Origin: Lunularia cruciata
Lineage: Eukaryota; Streptophyta; Marchantiopsida; Lunulariales; Lunulariaceae
NCBI GenBank assembly: GCA_948567375.1
Contig: OX419758.1
Coordinates: forward strand, 10,979,001-11,043,000
Reading direction: 5' to 3'
Length of the DNA stretch: 64,000 bases
The notes below the pieces were generated by a model, which was not told the origin of the DNA, did not search any database, and was given only the letters and a program-made list of their open reading frames with translations. A program made the translations under genes and the position numbers. Below are positions 21,386 through 30,961 of the stretch, one piece after another (the stretch's first letter is position 1; every line of letters starts with the position of its first letter).

Positions 21386-21766
21386 TTGACGACACTTGAT
21401 GTTTCTACAAGCCGCACTATCTTAAGAGTGCATGAGGTTTTTCCATCTAGAATCCTTGTGTTGGAAGGACATGATGGTGTTGTTTGGAAGGATCATGTGC
21501 ACAATTGTGCGCCATACCACCTCCCAAATATTGATGGTACTATGGGCCCAAGCTTGGCACTTGTATGTAAAGGCTTGCAATGTATGTTATGTAGCTCTTC
21601 TAGTGGAGTTGCTACTATGTTAGTGTGTGATAGCTATCTAAGAAGATGGCATATGGCGTGTATGACTCCTCTCCTCATGGTGATTCCTCAAGGACAATGG
21701 TTATGTCCTAGATGTACTTGGCCTAGTTCATCCTTTATATGGTATAGATTGCAAATATGCAACTAA
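21386..21766 (+). pseudogene. DMP-2 integrase tail with PHD finger
   Basis: The open segment reads VHEVFPSRILVLEG, WKDHVHNCAPYHLPNID, then CMLC, VCDSY, RRWHMAC, QGQWL and CPRC. The fourth zinc ligand is Tyr (TGT to TAT, a G-to-A change), so this finger should not fold normally. The position, spacing and surrounding residues match DMP-1, confirming the finger as an inherited part of the element. Confidence 0.8.
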
Positions 21767-21874
21767 CAATGGGGCTCGATAGCACCTGGCCTCCTGATCT
21801 TTTGCCCACCATAAGGTATACCATATACTTGGAGTAGATGGGTACCTAGAGTTAGAGGGACCTAACCGCTAGCT

Positions 21875-21883
21875 AGGGGGAGG
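21875..21883 (+). other. Polypurine tract of DMP-2
   Basis: AGGGGGAGG lies immediately before inner module b, at the same position as in DMP-1. Confidence 0.55.
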
Positions 21884-22436
21884 TTGTGCTTCTATAGTGT
21901 GTGATATTGACATCAATGTATGTTGTGTACCGATATATACACATGACAATTGTCACGCCATTCATAGCATCGCACCTAGATTGCTCAAACTCTAGAGTAG
22001 TAGTGTTGGTAGTCAAGAGTATTTTGGTAGTTTGGGTATTGACTACATGGTAGGGCCCACCATCACTTGCATTGTTGAGTGTGCCATCAGCTAGACGGTT
22101 AGAGTTTGAGACCTAGCTTGAGTCTAGGGGGTATACTTTCAAAGTGCAGCTCCAAAGAGCTCACTTCTCTGATGTTGAGCCTTCGAGTTCTTGGCTATGA
22201 TGAATAGAGGTTGATAAGCGTCATCTGGATTCTCTTAGCTAGAGTGAGTGACTGTAATCAGTGTCTAGTTCTTGGTAGGTTATTGAGTAACAGATCAAGT
22301 CCTGATCTGATTGAGTGTGATTCAAGTTGTGTAAGGGAACTGATTATTGTGGTACTTTAGAGTCCATGTATGACTTGTGTGTGAGTTGTACTTCTATTGT
22401 TATGTATGTTGCGTAGTGATGTATATACGCACAACA
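21884..22436 (+). repeat. DMP-2 3' terminal modules b-a-b
   Basis: Inner b (21884-21950, with an internal deletion between TTGTG repeats) is followed by a (21951-22345, beginning TGTCACGCC and ending CTGATT) and outer b (22346-22436, beginning ATTGTGGTACTTTAGAG and ending CGCACAACA). This is the same order as DMP-1, so the b-a-b end is a family feature. Confidence 0.82.
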
Positions 22437-25400
22437 ACTATTTGAAATATCATACAAGCCAAATTTATTCTATTTTTTATTGATGAGTAAAAATTAGTTA
22501 TGTTGAAATTTATGTATTATTTCAGAAAAAATTTATAAATCTAAGTTCAAATCAAGACCAATAATAACTATTTGATTTAACTGCTAATAATTTCAACACT
22601 CAATACTATGAACTTTAACACAAGGGTTTAAATGGCATGAAAATTTAGAATATTATGAATGGTATGAAATAAGATTTTAGAATCTATTATTCTATCAACC
22701 TTCACAACCAAGACTTTCTATTTAATGAATAAGAATTTTAAATATTTCATGTTACAAGGATTTCATTTAGTAAGGTAGATATTATAAAACTTTTATGATA
22801 TATACTTCACTATTTCAAAGAAATTTTGCTGAAATTCTCTTGATCTTAATTTTGGTTTTCACCATCTATGTTAATGGCACTAATCTTGGAGCTTGTTAAT
22901 TGGTCCAAAAGATCTCCAGAATAAATCTCTTCATGTTGTATAAATTCTTTTGCAAGCTCTTTAGCCCATGCATCTTGGGATTATGAGATTTCACTCCTAT
23001 TTTGTGATTTGTCTAAAAACCAATCTTTCAAATTGTGGCATACTTTGCTATCCCATTGTGGCTATCATCCATATGGTTGCAACAATGAGTACACTCTCTC
23101 CTAATATCCAAAAATATACTCTGGTTTTAAGAGTATCTCTTAGCTTATGGTTTTAACTATAAGGACTCACTTCTTAGAAATGTAATTTTTGAGATATAAA
23201 AATATCTGGTAAAATTATGAATAAAGATCAAGAACAGAACTTTGGAAGAATTGGTAGCTAAGAATGGTAATGAAAAACAGTAAAAGAAAGTTGGGAAAGT
23301 AAAAAAAAACCCATGAAGTCTTAGAATATTAATCATAAAAAAATTATAATTGCATGAATAGCTATTAATTTTAAATAGTAATATTTTTTAATAGAAGAAG
23401 GCCTAAAATGTTATGACAAAAGGAAATTTAAGGATATAGGGAAATGGGGAAATAGGAAAACAAAGATGATTGTAACTGGGAAAAAGAGTAATATAGTTTT
23501 AATAATTAAAGAGAGATTTCAATAGTATGAGTACAAATCAAAAAATAAATATTAAGACACATAGAGATTGGGAAAAAGAGTAGAATTGCTTGTAATCGGG
23601 GAAAAGCGTAATTTTAGATGTTAATAGGACAAAGGAAATATCAAAAAAAAGAGTCTAATGAAATAGAAAATGGTAGTGTATGAGGAGAATATGAATAGAA
23701 GGATTTGGGTGCTTATTATAAAAGAAAAGAAGCTATATGGAGATATAGAAATTAGGAATGATAGCAAGTGTGCTTTGTGGAAAATATAAAGGAAGTTGTA
23801 AGGATATAGGAAAAATTAAAAAATCTGTATGGACATATGGAATTTGTAAGGACATACTAAGACTAGATGTAATAATTGTAAATATTAGGTGCAATGAAAA
23901 CAGGATTCTAAAGAAGAATTGAAATTTGATAGAATAGAAGCCTTAGTATGCTTGTGTAATAATAAACTCTTAAAAAAATAAAAAATTGTGACAAAAAGCA
24001 AATGTGTTTTTCTGTAACAAAGAGGAATATTAGAATTCAATCAAAGAAGAGAGACTTGAGAAATATGTATATTGAAGTTTTACTAGGCTAATCACATCAG
24101 TGAGAATCATAAAATTAATAGTAAATATGGAAGAATTGAGAGCTTAAGATTCTTATAATAAAGGAAAATGCATGGATATATGGGAAATAGAATCAATAGT
24201 AAGGGAATAATTCAAACTAAAAAAATTATTACCTGGTGAAATTGTAGTGGTAATCATGCAAATGTGCTAGAAACATAGTACAAATGGAATATATGGAACT
24301 TGTTAAGATATAAAAGATTGTGTATATTAGGCTAAATGATGGAAATACGATTAAAAGTTTTCAAAGAATGAAAAGCTTAGTGTGCTAAGGACCAAAGAAA
24401 TCTAAGGTAGATGCTTAAGCACCTAGGGAGAAATAGAAAACCTCCGTAAATGTAACTGTGAAAAAATAATTTATTAGATGAAAACAGGATACGTGAAATT
24501 TTAGAAAGACTAATTGAAGTATAATTTTAAGCATTATTGAGTGTATTAGACTCAGTATTATTTAAAGTCATATGATTTAAAAAATATTTGAAACATAGAA
24601 GTTTGGATGAATATAATGCTTAGGATACTTGTGATAAAAGAAATTCTATGGATATATAGAAGCTATAAAAATATTGAAAGTACTTATAATTCTACAAAAA
24701 GTATCGCTAGAATTCAGAAATAATTTAAAAAGAGACTTGCAAAAAGCAATTGAAACTATTATAAGGAGGAATACTATATCAATATATATAAGAATAAAAG
24801 TAAGGAGAATAAAAATAAAAATAAAAAAAGGATAGAAAAGAGAGCTTTGAGATTAGCAATGGTAATCAAAAAAATAAGACTCCAACATCTCCTTTTCAAA
24901 TGAATGGATTGTTGGATTCCAAAGATTAATAATGAAATTGGCATATTTCAATCCTCCTTTAGACTAGAAGAATGTAAAACTGAGCACTCTAATTCTGCAA
25001 CGCTAAAGAAAAATGAATGCGAAAAATATATTAGGATTCTAAATTAGCAATAGTCACATTAAACTCTTAAAGTGAAATACTAATACACCACTTTCAAATG
25101 ATATATTGGAATTTCTCTTTAGATTCTAAAGATAAAATATAATTGATATTTTTTACTCCTACTTGATAATGAATAAATGGAAAATTTGCTAAAATTTTAA
25201 TTTTTAATTCTGAAAGTGAAATGACTAGTAAATATATTAGGATTTTTAGATTTGCTAGATCAACCCTAAATGTAAAAGTGAGATTCAAAATTTTTATTCT
25301 CAAATGATTGAGATTTTAGATTTTAAAATTAAAGCACAGAACTAAATTTTACATTCTTACTCTTGAATGAAGAAATGTGGAAATTATACATAAAGATAGT

Positions 25401-26938
25401 AACCCCACACTTCAAAACCACACTTTGGTATAAATGAATATGATTAGAGAATTTATTGGACTTGGGAGTCTTGTAGTTAGCTTCCTTACAATTGCCCAAA
25501 GCTACCTAAGCTTCTTTCTTCAATTTGTAATTACATATGGTTACAAAGCTATTGAATGCAACCATGTGGATTGGAAATCATTGTTTACAATAAACTAAGG
25601 TTTATGATTAGCAAGGGGTTTTGTCTAAATATACATATATTTATGGCTTTTGCCTCCAAGAAAGGAGCTTTTGGAGATGTAGATGAATTTGGCTTGCAGT
25701 GGTTCCCAAATTCCATTCAACGTGTTGATTTATGTTTGTATTTGTCTATATGAACAGTCTTGACGAGCTTGGTAGATTGGTAGATTGGCACAAGGCAGCT
25801 TTATTGGGATTCTCACGGGCAATGAGGCTGATATAGATTTAATTCAGTGAAGGTGCGGGAGTTAGTAAAAGATCTTTTAGTGTTCTATCCATATCTCATA
25901 TGGACCATGTTGTATCATAGTGCACGATATGCAATTTAAAGTCACATCAATTTAAAGTCACATATGTTCTTTGTTTTTGTCACATCAAGTACCTATGTCT
26001 TGTGTTTTCTTTGTGTGTTATGTGTTATACCTTCGTTTTTTCCACGCGGTCGCGCTTTTTCGTTTCTTTGATGAATATAGCTTCTTATAAGTAAGTGAAA
26101 TATCTACATTTCTATTCTTTTCTACCTGATTACATTTTCAATATTAAAATAGAACCTCACTTCATATTAAAAATTTGCAAAAGTTAAGTTTATGAAATGA
26201 ACAAAAGTAAATTCTAGGCTATTAGTTATTTTGTGTATAAATCAACTTTGTGATATTGGACATTTGAGTTGTTGTATTAGACATTTAGTTTGCATTGTTT
26301 GGACATTTGATTGCAGAAAATTCGATTTGAATTCTAAAATTAGACATTTTTAGTTCAAAAATTGTAAACATAGGTTCTAAAACGATGTATAAATATTATA
26401 TATATATATTATTTTAAAAATATCATAAATAATTTATTATAATTGAAATAATAAATATTCTAACAACAAATAATTCCAATCAAGAGATCCAATGCTATTA
26501 AAGGAAGAATTACAAGTTCCAATATTTAAGAGTAATTTAAAATATTACATTTTGGAATACAGAAACTGTTTGAGTAATAGTATCGAAATCATCGATAGAT
26601 GCCTTCGTCGGCCTTCCGACCCTTAATGTGGTACTGTACGCTCAATTACCCTGTCCCATGACTTCGTTCCTATTGCCAGAGCAGAGATCAAGTGCGGAGC
26701 ACTGCGATCACTCCCCACACATTTGAGCCAACTGACACGTCGTAGAACTTGTTGGCGAACATAGTGTTCTTACGAATTGCACTGTTTAGCCTATTTAGTC
26801 TGGGTATGAGTGTATAAGTCTCACAAGAGCAGAATTAGTGTAAGCGAGACTATTTAAGTGCAAGGCCAGTTAAGGGAAACTTGTGAAACTAATTACGCCC
26901 AACATTGATGAAAGAATATTATTTTGTTTAAAGAACCA
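22437..26938. other. Gene-poor AT-rich stretch
   Basis: I see no supported gene. From about 23200 to 24900 the plus strand is purine-rich with many loosely similar 'ggatatagg(a)aa' or 'ggacatatggaa' motifs at irregular spacing, suggesting an old degenerate repeat. A motif related to those near 31070 and 32110 (CCTTCGTTTTTTCCACGCGG) lies at about 26031. An (AT)n run lies near 26396-26410. Confidence 0.5.
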
Positions 26939-27382
26939 TTATTTTGACGCAGGCGGCGGGATTATTCCTTGTCTGGCAAATTTGCTGGAGACATTCATCC
27001 TCTTCTTCCCAGGATAGAATCTTTTATTGTAGATTTTTTTCAGATTCACCAACAGTGAGGTTAACACCCCAGTCACAAGGAGATTCGACTGCAGCCCATA
27101 GCCATTCAACATGAACATGAGTGGGAGTTTGAAAAGAAAGAGTAATGCGAACTTTTTCAAAAAAGTAGGTGAAATCGACCAGTTTGTGAGCCAGTTTGAT
27201 GGACCTTTGAGTCTAAGTGCGACTAAATAAGATCGAAGGAGATAATACAAGGTTGCAATTAAACTCACTGAGACTATATTATTTAACCATGTTGCGCTCA
27301 TGGTTCGCTCGTCATTTTGTTGGTGGGTGGAAATAGTCTGAGTGAGAGTAATTGCGTTAAACAGAAGGAGAACGATAAGCAT
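26939..27382 (-). CDS. Small hydrophobic protein, unrecognised
   Basis: This ORF of 147 residues starts MLIVLLLFNAITL and ends PPPASK. It shows three or four hydrophobic stretches: the N-terminal signal or anchor-like segment (1-14), about 32-50 (IVSVSLIATLYYLL), about 76-95 (FALLFLFKLPLMFMLNG) and about 98-112 (LLVTGVLTSLLVNL). The tail is short and basic. It could be an integral membrane protein. It is divergently arranged with the VIT/vWA gene, whose TATA-like box is about 560 bp away. I recognise no family. The length without stops in AT-rich DNA and the membrane pattern favour a real gene, but it could be one exon of a larger gene or chance. Confidence 0.35.
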   Translation of the reverse strand: MLIVLLLFNAITLTQTISTHQQNDERTMSATWLNNIVSVSLIATLYYLLRSYLVALRLKGPSNWLTNWSISPTFLKKFALLFLFKLPLMFMLNGYGLQSNLLVTGVLTSLLVNLKKIYNKRFYPGKKRMNVSSKFARQGIIPPPASK

Positions 27383-27940
27383 TCGCAGAATAGGAATTCC
27401 AGTTATTTCACTTCTAGTCCAGTCTACTGCAATTCAACTTCTACTCCAAATGACTTCTACAACCAAGAGGAAAGAAGGTTTACTGGAAACTAGACCGAGA
27501 ATAGTACCGAGTACCTCAAGGTAGTTTATCTGAGTACCAAGAAAGTTCCGCAATCCTCCCAAAATGCAATGCATTTTGATAGACTGATAGACAATGCCCA
27601 GAACGTGGCAGTTTCAGCGTTACGCTGGCATCCAGCAAACACGTACACTTGTGATGGCGTAACTACGTGATGGCAAAGTCACGTTTCGAATATACTTGAA
27701 TGTAAGATAGTTGACTATCGGTCAAATCCAATACAAAACTTGATCTTGAAGAGACCATCCAGTCATACCTCGTCAGGTCCGTCTAGGGAGACTCGACAAG
27801 AGCGAACGCGTTGCATAGCTCGATCCGCTTGGAGGTACTTATAGACGTTCAATCTCTGATCGACTCTCACATCGACTTCTTCGTAACTCCTAGATCTTAG
27901 ATTTGAGGGGGATAGAATCTCAATTTGAGGTCCCGAGACC
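27383..27940. other. Intergenic region upstream of the VIT/vWA gene
   Basis: About 560 bp between divergent ORFs. It is less AT-rich than the flanks and likely holds promoter elements. No gene is supported. Confidence 0.4.
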
Positions 27941-27945
27941 GATTC

Positions 27946-27955
27946 TATTTAAAAG
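27946..27955 (+). promoter_or_regulatory. TATA-like box for the VIT/vWA gene
   Basis: TATTTAAAAG lies 112 bp before the first in-frame ATG (28067), which would give a 5' leader of roughly 80-90 nt. Confidence 0.4.
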
Positions 27956-28066
27956 ACTTTCACAGATTTGGTAGGGGAAGCGCTTCAGAGTCAGGAGGCT
28001 TTGGGTTTAGAAAGTAGCGTCTCGATCGAAAGTTTTGAGTGGAAGTCAATAGGGAGCTGCAGAAGA

Positions 28067-30961
28067 ATGTTCGGACGCGGATATCGCCATGAATTCATTT
28101 GCGGAATCTATTATCTTAAGGATGGATTTCCACGCAATCCCAGGGATCCGGAAACTAAATGTTGGTTGCCGCTGCTTTCTCTCTCTGCTCACGCATCAAT
28201 CTCTCATAGTTCCTCTCGTGTCACTTTGAAGCAATCTTTCTCCGGCCCTCCAGAGAAGAGTATCGATGAGGCTGCCTACTGCTTTCCGCTTTACGAGAAT
28301 GCTTCCGTGGTGGCATTCACATGCAAGATAGGAAATCGTACCATCAAAGGAGTTGTAGAGGAAAAGAACAAAGCTAGAAAGACTTACGAAGCGGCAAAAT
28401 CTCGTGGGGAGAGCGCAGGATTACTGGTCCAGAACACTCCTGATGTTTGGAGCACCAAGCTCGGGAACATTCCCGCTGGGAGTAAGGTGCAGGTGGAAAT
28501 TCAGTATGTATGCGAGCTCAAACATGATAGCCAGGTGGATGGGGTCCGCTTTGTGTTGCCGACTCACATAGCGCCCAAATACGGTGATCTACCAGAAAAT
28601 CTGCCGGCATCCATCGATTCGAACAGCAAAGGGGTGGAGATAGTCGTGGATGTTATTATGGCATCTCCAATCACTAGCATACAATCACCATCTCACCCGA
28701 TCGCTGTAGAGATGGGTTCTCTTACGGAAGACCAGACGTCTCAAGGAAAGGATTTTGACGTCTGCAAGGCTCGCGCGAAACTTTCCCAGGCGAGCACTGC
28801 TCTGGATAAGGATTTTGTGGTGATGATTCTTGCGAACAGGATAAATGAGCCCCAGGCCATTCTGGAAACCCATTCTACCATACCGAATCAGAGGGCAATT
28901 ATGGTGACACTTGTTCCAAGGTTTGAAATTCCCAGAATCAAGCCTGAAATTGTCTTCATTGCGGATCGCAGCGGAAGCATGCAGGACAAAGTCGTCCAAT
29001 TGCGCAACGCTTTGGTTGTTTTCTTGAAGAGCCTTCCTGTTGGTGTCAAATTCAACATCTGCTCATTTGGTTCCAACTTTACGTTCCTTTGGCCCCAGAG
29101 TCGTTCATACGATCAGGACAATTTGGACATCGCTCTGAAACATGTCCAAACATTTGAGGCTAATTACGGCGGTACTGAAATGTTTCCTCCATTTGAAGCT
29201 GCTTTCAAGCAAAGGTACAAGGACTTACAGACGGAAATTTTGGTTTTGACGGATGGAGAAATCTGGAACACCCAACCTCTCTTCGATATGGTTCGAAAGG
29301 AATGCAAGAGTGGCGATGTAAGAGTATTTTCATTAGGAATAGGAGATTCCGTATCACACTCGCTGCTGGAGGGATTAGCCAAGGCGGGTGGAGGATATGC
29401 GCAAATTGTCGGGAAAGAAGATAAGCTAGATGCTAAGGTAGTAAGGATGCTGAGAGCTGCATTGGGAGTACATATCCGTGATTACCAGATCCAATTTCAG
29501 GAGGATCACATAACTGGGGATGCTTCTATTGACTCCAAGTCTATTGAGGAAGATGACGACTTTGAAATGCTGGAGCACGAGGACACGTCCAAATCGGAGA
29601 GTAAAGAACTTCCCAGCGAAAAGAAGAAGACCATTTCATTGTTTGATCCCTCTGTTGATTGTGACATGGTTGACCAACATGAAACTGAAGACAGGTTTGC
29701 GCATCTTCTGCCCTTCACACCACCTTCCAAGCTCCAGACACCCTTTACCATTCCCCCACTCTACCCCTTCACCCGCAGTACAGTGCATATCTTCTTGTCT
29801 TCTGCGGAGAAAAGTCCTAAGACACTCACCTTGCGGGGCTCAACTACTTCGGGGGAGACACTGGAGCTTGAAATTCCAGTGATGGATATAGGAGAGGGCT
29901 CGACTTTACACCAGTTGGCAGCAAGAAAATTGATGCGAGAGTTAGAGGACGGTGATAGCTATCTCCACTCTGGCAAGTTTGGTATTGATCCAGTGAAGGA
30001 CGAAGGGAAATTCTTGGACTGGATTCAGAGAGAGGGCGTACGAGTTGGAACTACTTACGGAGTGGCAGGCAAGTGGACGAGCTTTGTAGCCGTCGAAAAT
30101 GGTGAAGGGAGGGAACAACCAATTCCCCAGGAAGATGATGAGGTGGTGGAAGCTTCAGTGCGCGGGGCGAGCTGGTGCAGTTTATCTAAACCTGTTCCCC
30201 GCATGTGCAAATCCGCAGCTGGCCCTAGAGCTCTTTCTAGAAATAACCTAAAGGTTTCCTCCCCCGCACAACAGTTTGGTGGAACCACTCAAGCAGCATT
30301 CGGTGCTCCGGGTGCCCGATCCTTCAGTGCTCATGCTCCAGCCTTCGGGACAATGTCTCGAGCTTCGGACGTCATACCCGTTGGACGTGCGGGACCCCCA
30401 GCTTTCGCTAGTTCTGCTTTCGGGATACAAACCAATGGAGTTCCCACAGCTCAAATGGGTGATGGAATGTCCATGCCGCAATTCGGTATGTTTCAATCGG
30501 GCGATACAATGTCCGAGCCACCTGTGCCAACTGTCTCAGGTTTCAGGTTCGCACATGACTCAACGCCATCAACCGAAGTACCCGAGGGAGAGAAAGAGGA
30601 AGATAAAACTTACCGCTTGATGAAGCAACAAGCTTTCGACGGAAGTTTCTCGTCCAACTCTGGCGACTGGAAACAACAGATGGTTCTCGCGTACACGCAA
30701 TTTGTGCAGCAAGAACAGGACCTGGTTACTATTCAAGCTCTGACAAGCCAGGAAATTGAGAAACTATTGTGCACAGCTCTAGCCATCTCCATGTTTGAAA
30801 CGGATCTGAAGAACATGAAGGATGTTTGGAGTTTGGTGGTAGAGAAGGCCGACGAGTGGGGTGCGGGTGTTGCAGGAGATAAAGTGTGGACCATGGTCAA
30901 AATGTGGGCCTCTGAACACCTAGCGAGTGCAGATGAAAAAGCAAAACAAGCTTTATTCTAA
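28067..30961 (+). CDS. VIT domain and von Willebrand factor A domain protein, intronless
   Basis: The first ATG of the open frame is 28067, giving 964 residues; the frame is open further upstream but only from non-ATG codons. A VIT domain (about 30-165) has YCFPLYENASVVAFTCKIG, KNKARKTYEAAKSRGE and LGNIPAGSKVQVEIQY. A vWA domain (about 293-470) keeps the full metal-binding MIDAS set: DRSGS at about 300, the Thr in NYGGTE at about 369 and Asp in LTDGEIW at about 394. After it come an acidic Ser/Glu-rich linker, a second conserved region (about 560-710) and a linker with repeated FG (AFGAP, AFGTM, AFGIQ, QFGMF; about 730-835). A helical C-terminus ends the protein. Family members include ITIH proteins and PARP4. 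It likely mediates protein-protein contact; no signal peptide is seen. Motif wording is closest, from memory, to fungal homologues. There are no introns, unlike VPS45 next door. Confidence 0.9.
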   Translation: MFGRGYRHEFICGIYYLKDGFPRNPRDPETKCWLPLLSLSAHASISHSSSRVTLKQSFSGPPEKSIDEAAYCFPLYENASVVAFTCKIGNRTIKGVVEEKNKARKTYEAAKSRGESAGLLVQNTPDVWSTKLGNIPAGSKVQVEIQYVCELKHDSQVDGVRFVLPTHIAPKYGDLPENLPASIDSNSKGVEIVVDVIMASPITSIQSPSHPIAVEMGSLTEDQTSQGKDFDVCKARAKLSQASTALDKDFVVMILANRINEPQAILETHSTIPNQRAIMVTLVPRFEIPRIKPEIVFIADRSGSMQDKVVQLRNALVVFLKSLPVGVKFNICSFGSNFTFLWPQSRSYDQDNLDIALKHVQTFEANYGGTEMFPPFEAAFKQRYKDLQTEILVLTDGEIWNTQPLFDMVRKECKSGDVRVFSLGIGDSVSHSLLEGLAKAGGGYAQIVGKEDKLDAKVVRMLRAALGVHIRDYQIQFQEDHITGDASIDSKSIEEDDDFEMLEHEDTSKSESKELPSEKKKTISLFDPSVDCDMVDQHETEDRFAHLLPFTPPSKLQTPFTIPPLYPFTRSTVHIFLSSAEKSPKTLTLRGSTTSGETLELEIPVMDIGEGSTLHQLAARKLMRELEDGDSYLHSGKFGIDPVKDEGKFLDWIQREGVRVGTTYGVAGKWTSFVAVENGEGREQPIPQEDDEVVEASVRGASWCSLSKPVPRMCKSAAGPRALSRNNLKVSSPAQQFGGTTQAAFGAPGARSFSAHAPAFGTMSRASDVIPVGRAGPPAFASSAFGIQTNGVPTAQMGDGMSMPQFGMFQSGDTMSEPPVPTVSGFRFAHDSTPSTEVPEGEKEEDKTYRLMKQQAFDGSFSSNSGDWKQQMVLAYTQFVQQEQDLVTIQALTSQEIEKLLCTALAISMFETDLKNMKDVWSLVVEKADEWGAGVAGDKVWTMVKMWASEHLASADEKAKQALF

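Larger units (their letters stand above)
16460..22436 (+). mobile_element. DMP-2: 3' two-thirds of a plus-strand DMP element
   Basis: This runs from the protease (LLDYGAEPLMLGK near 16480) through methyltransferase, RT, RNase H, integrase and PHD finger to polypurine tract and modules b-a-b. Its gag and 5' end lie beyond the inserted CCE-1, left of the window. It is more decayed than DMP-1: RT has YIDK instead of YIDD, the PHD has lost a Cys, and the methyltransferase has an internal duplication and frameshifts. Confidence 0.85.

Noticed and set aside
25094..25303. 69-codon minus-strand ORF in AT-rich DNA
   Set aside because: Ile/Leu/Lys-rich composition typical of chance ORFs in AT-rich sequence.
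27968..28066. Upstream start of the VIT/vWA ORF
   Set aside because: The apparent start at 27968 is TTG. The first ATG is 28067, which also suits the TATA-like box.
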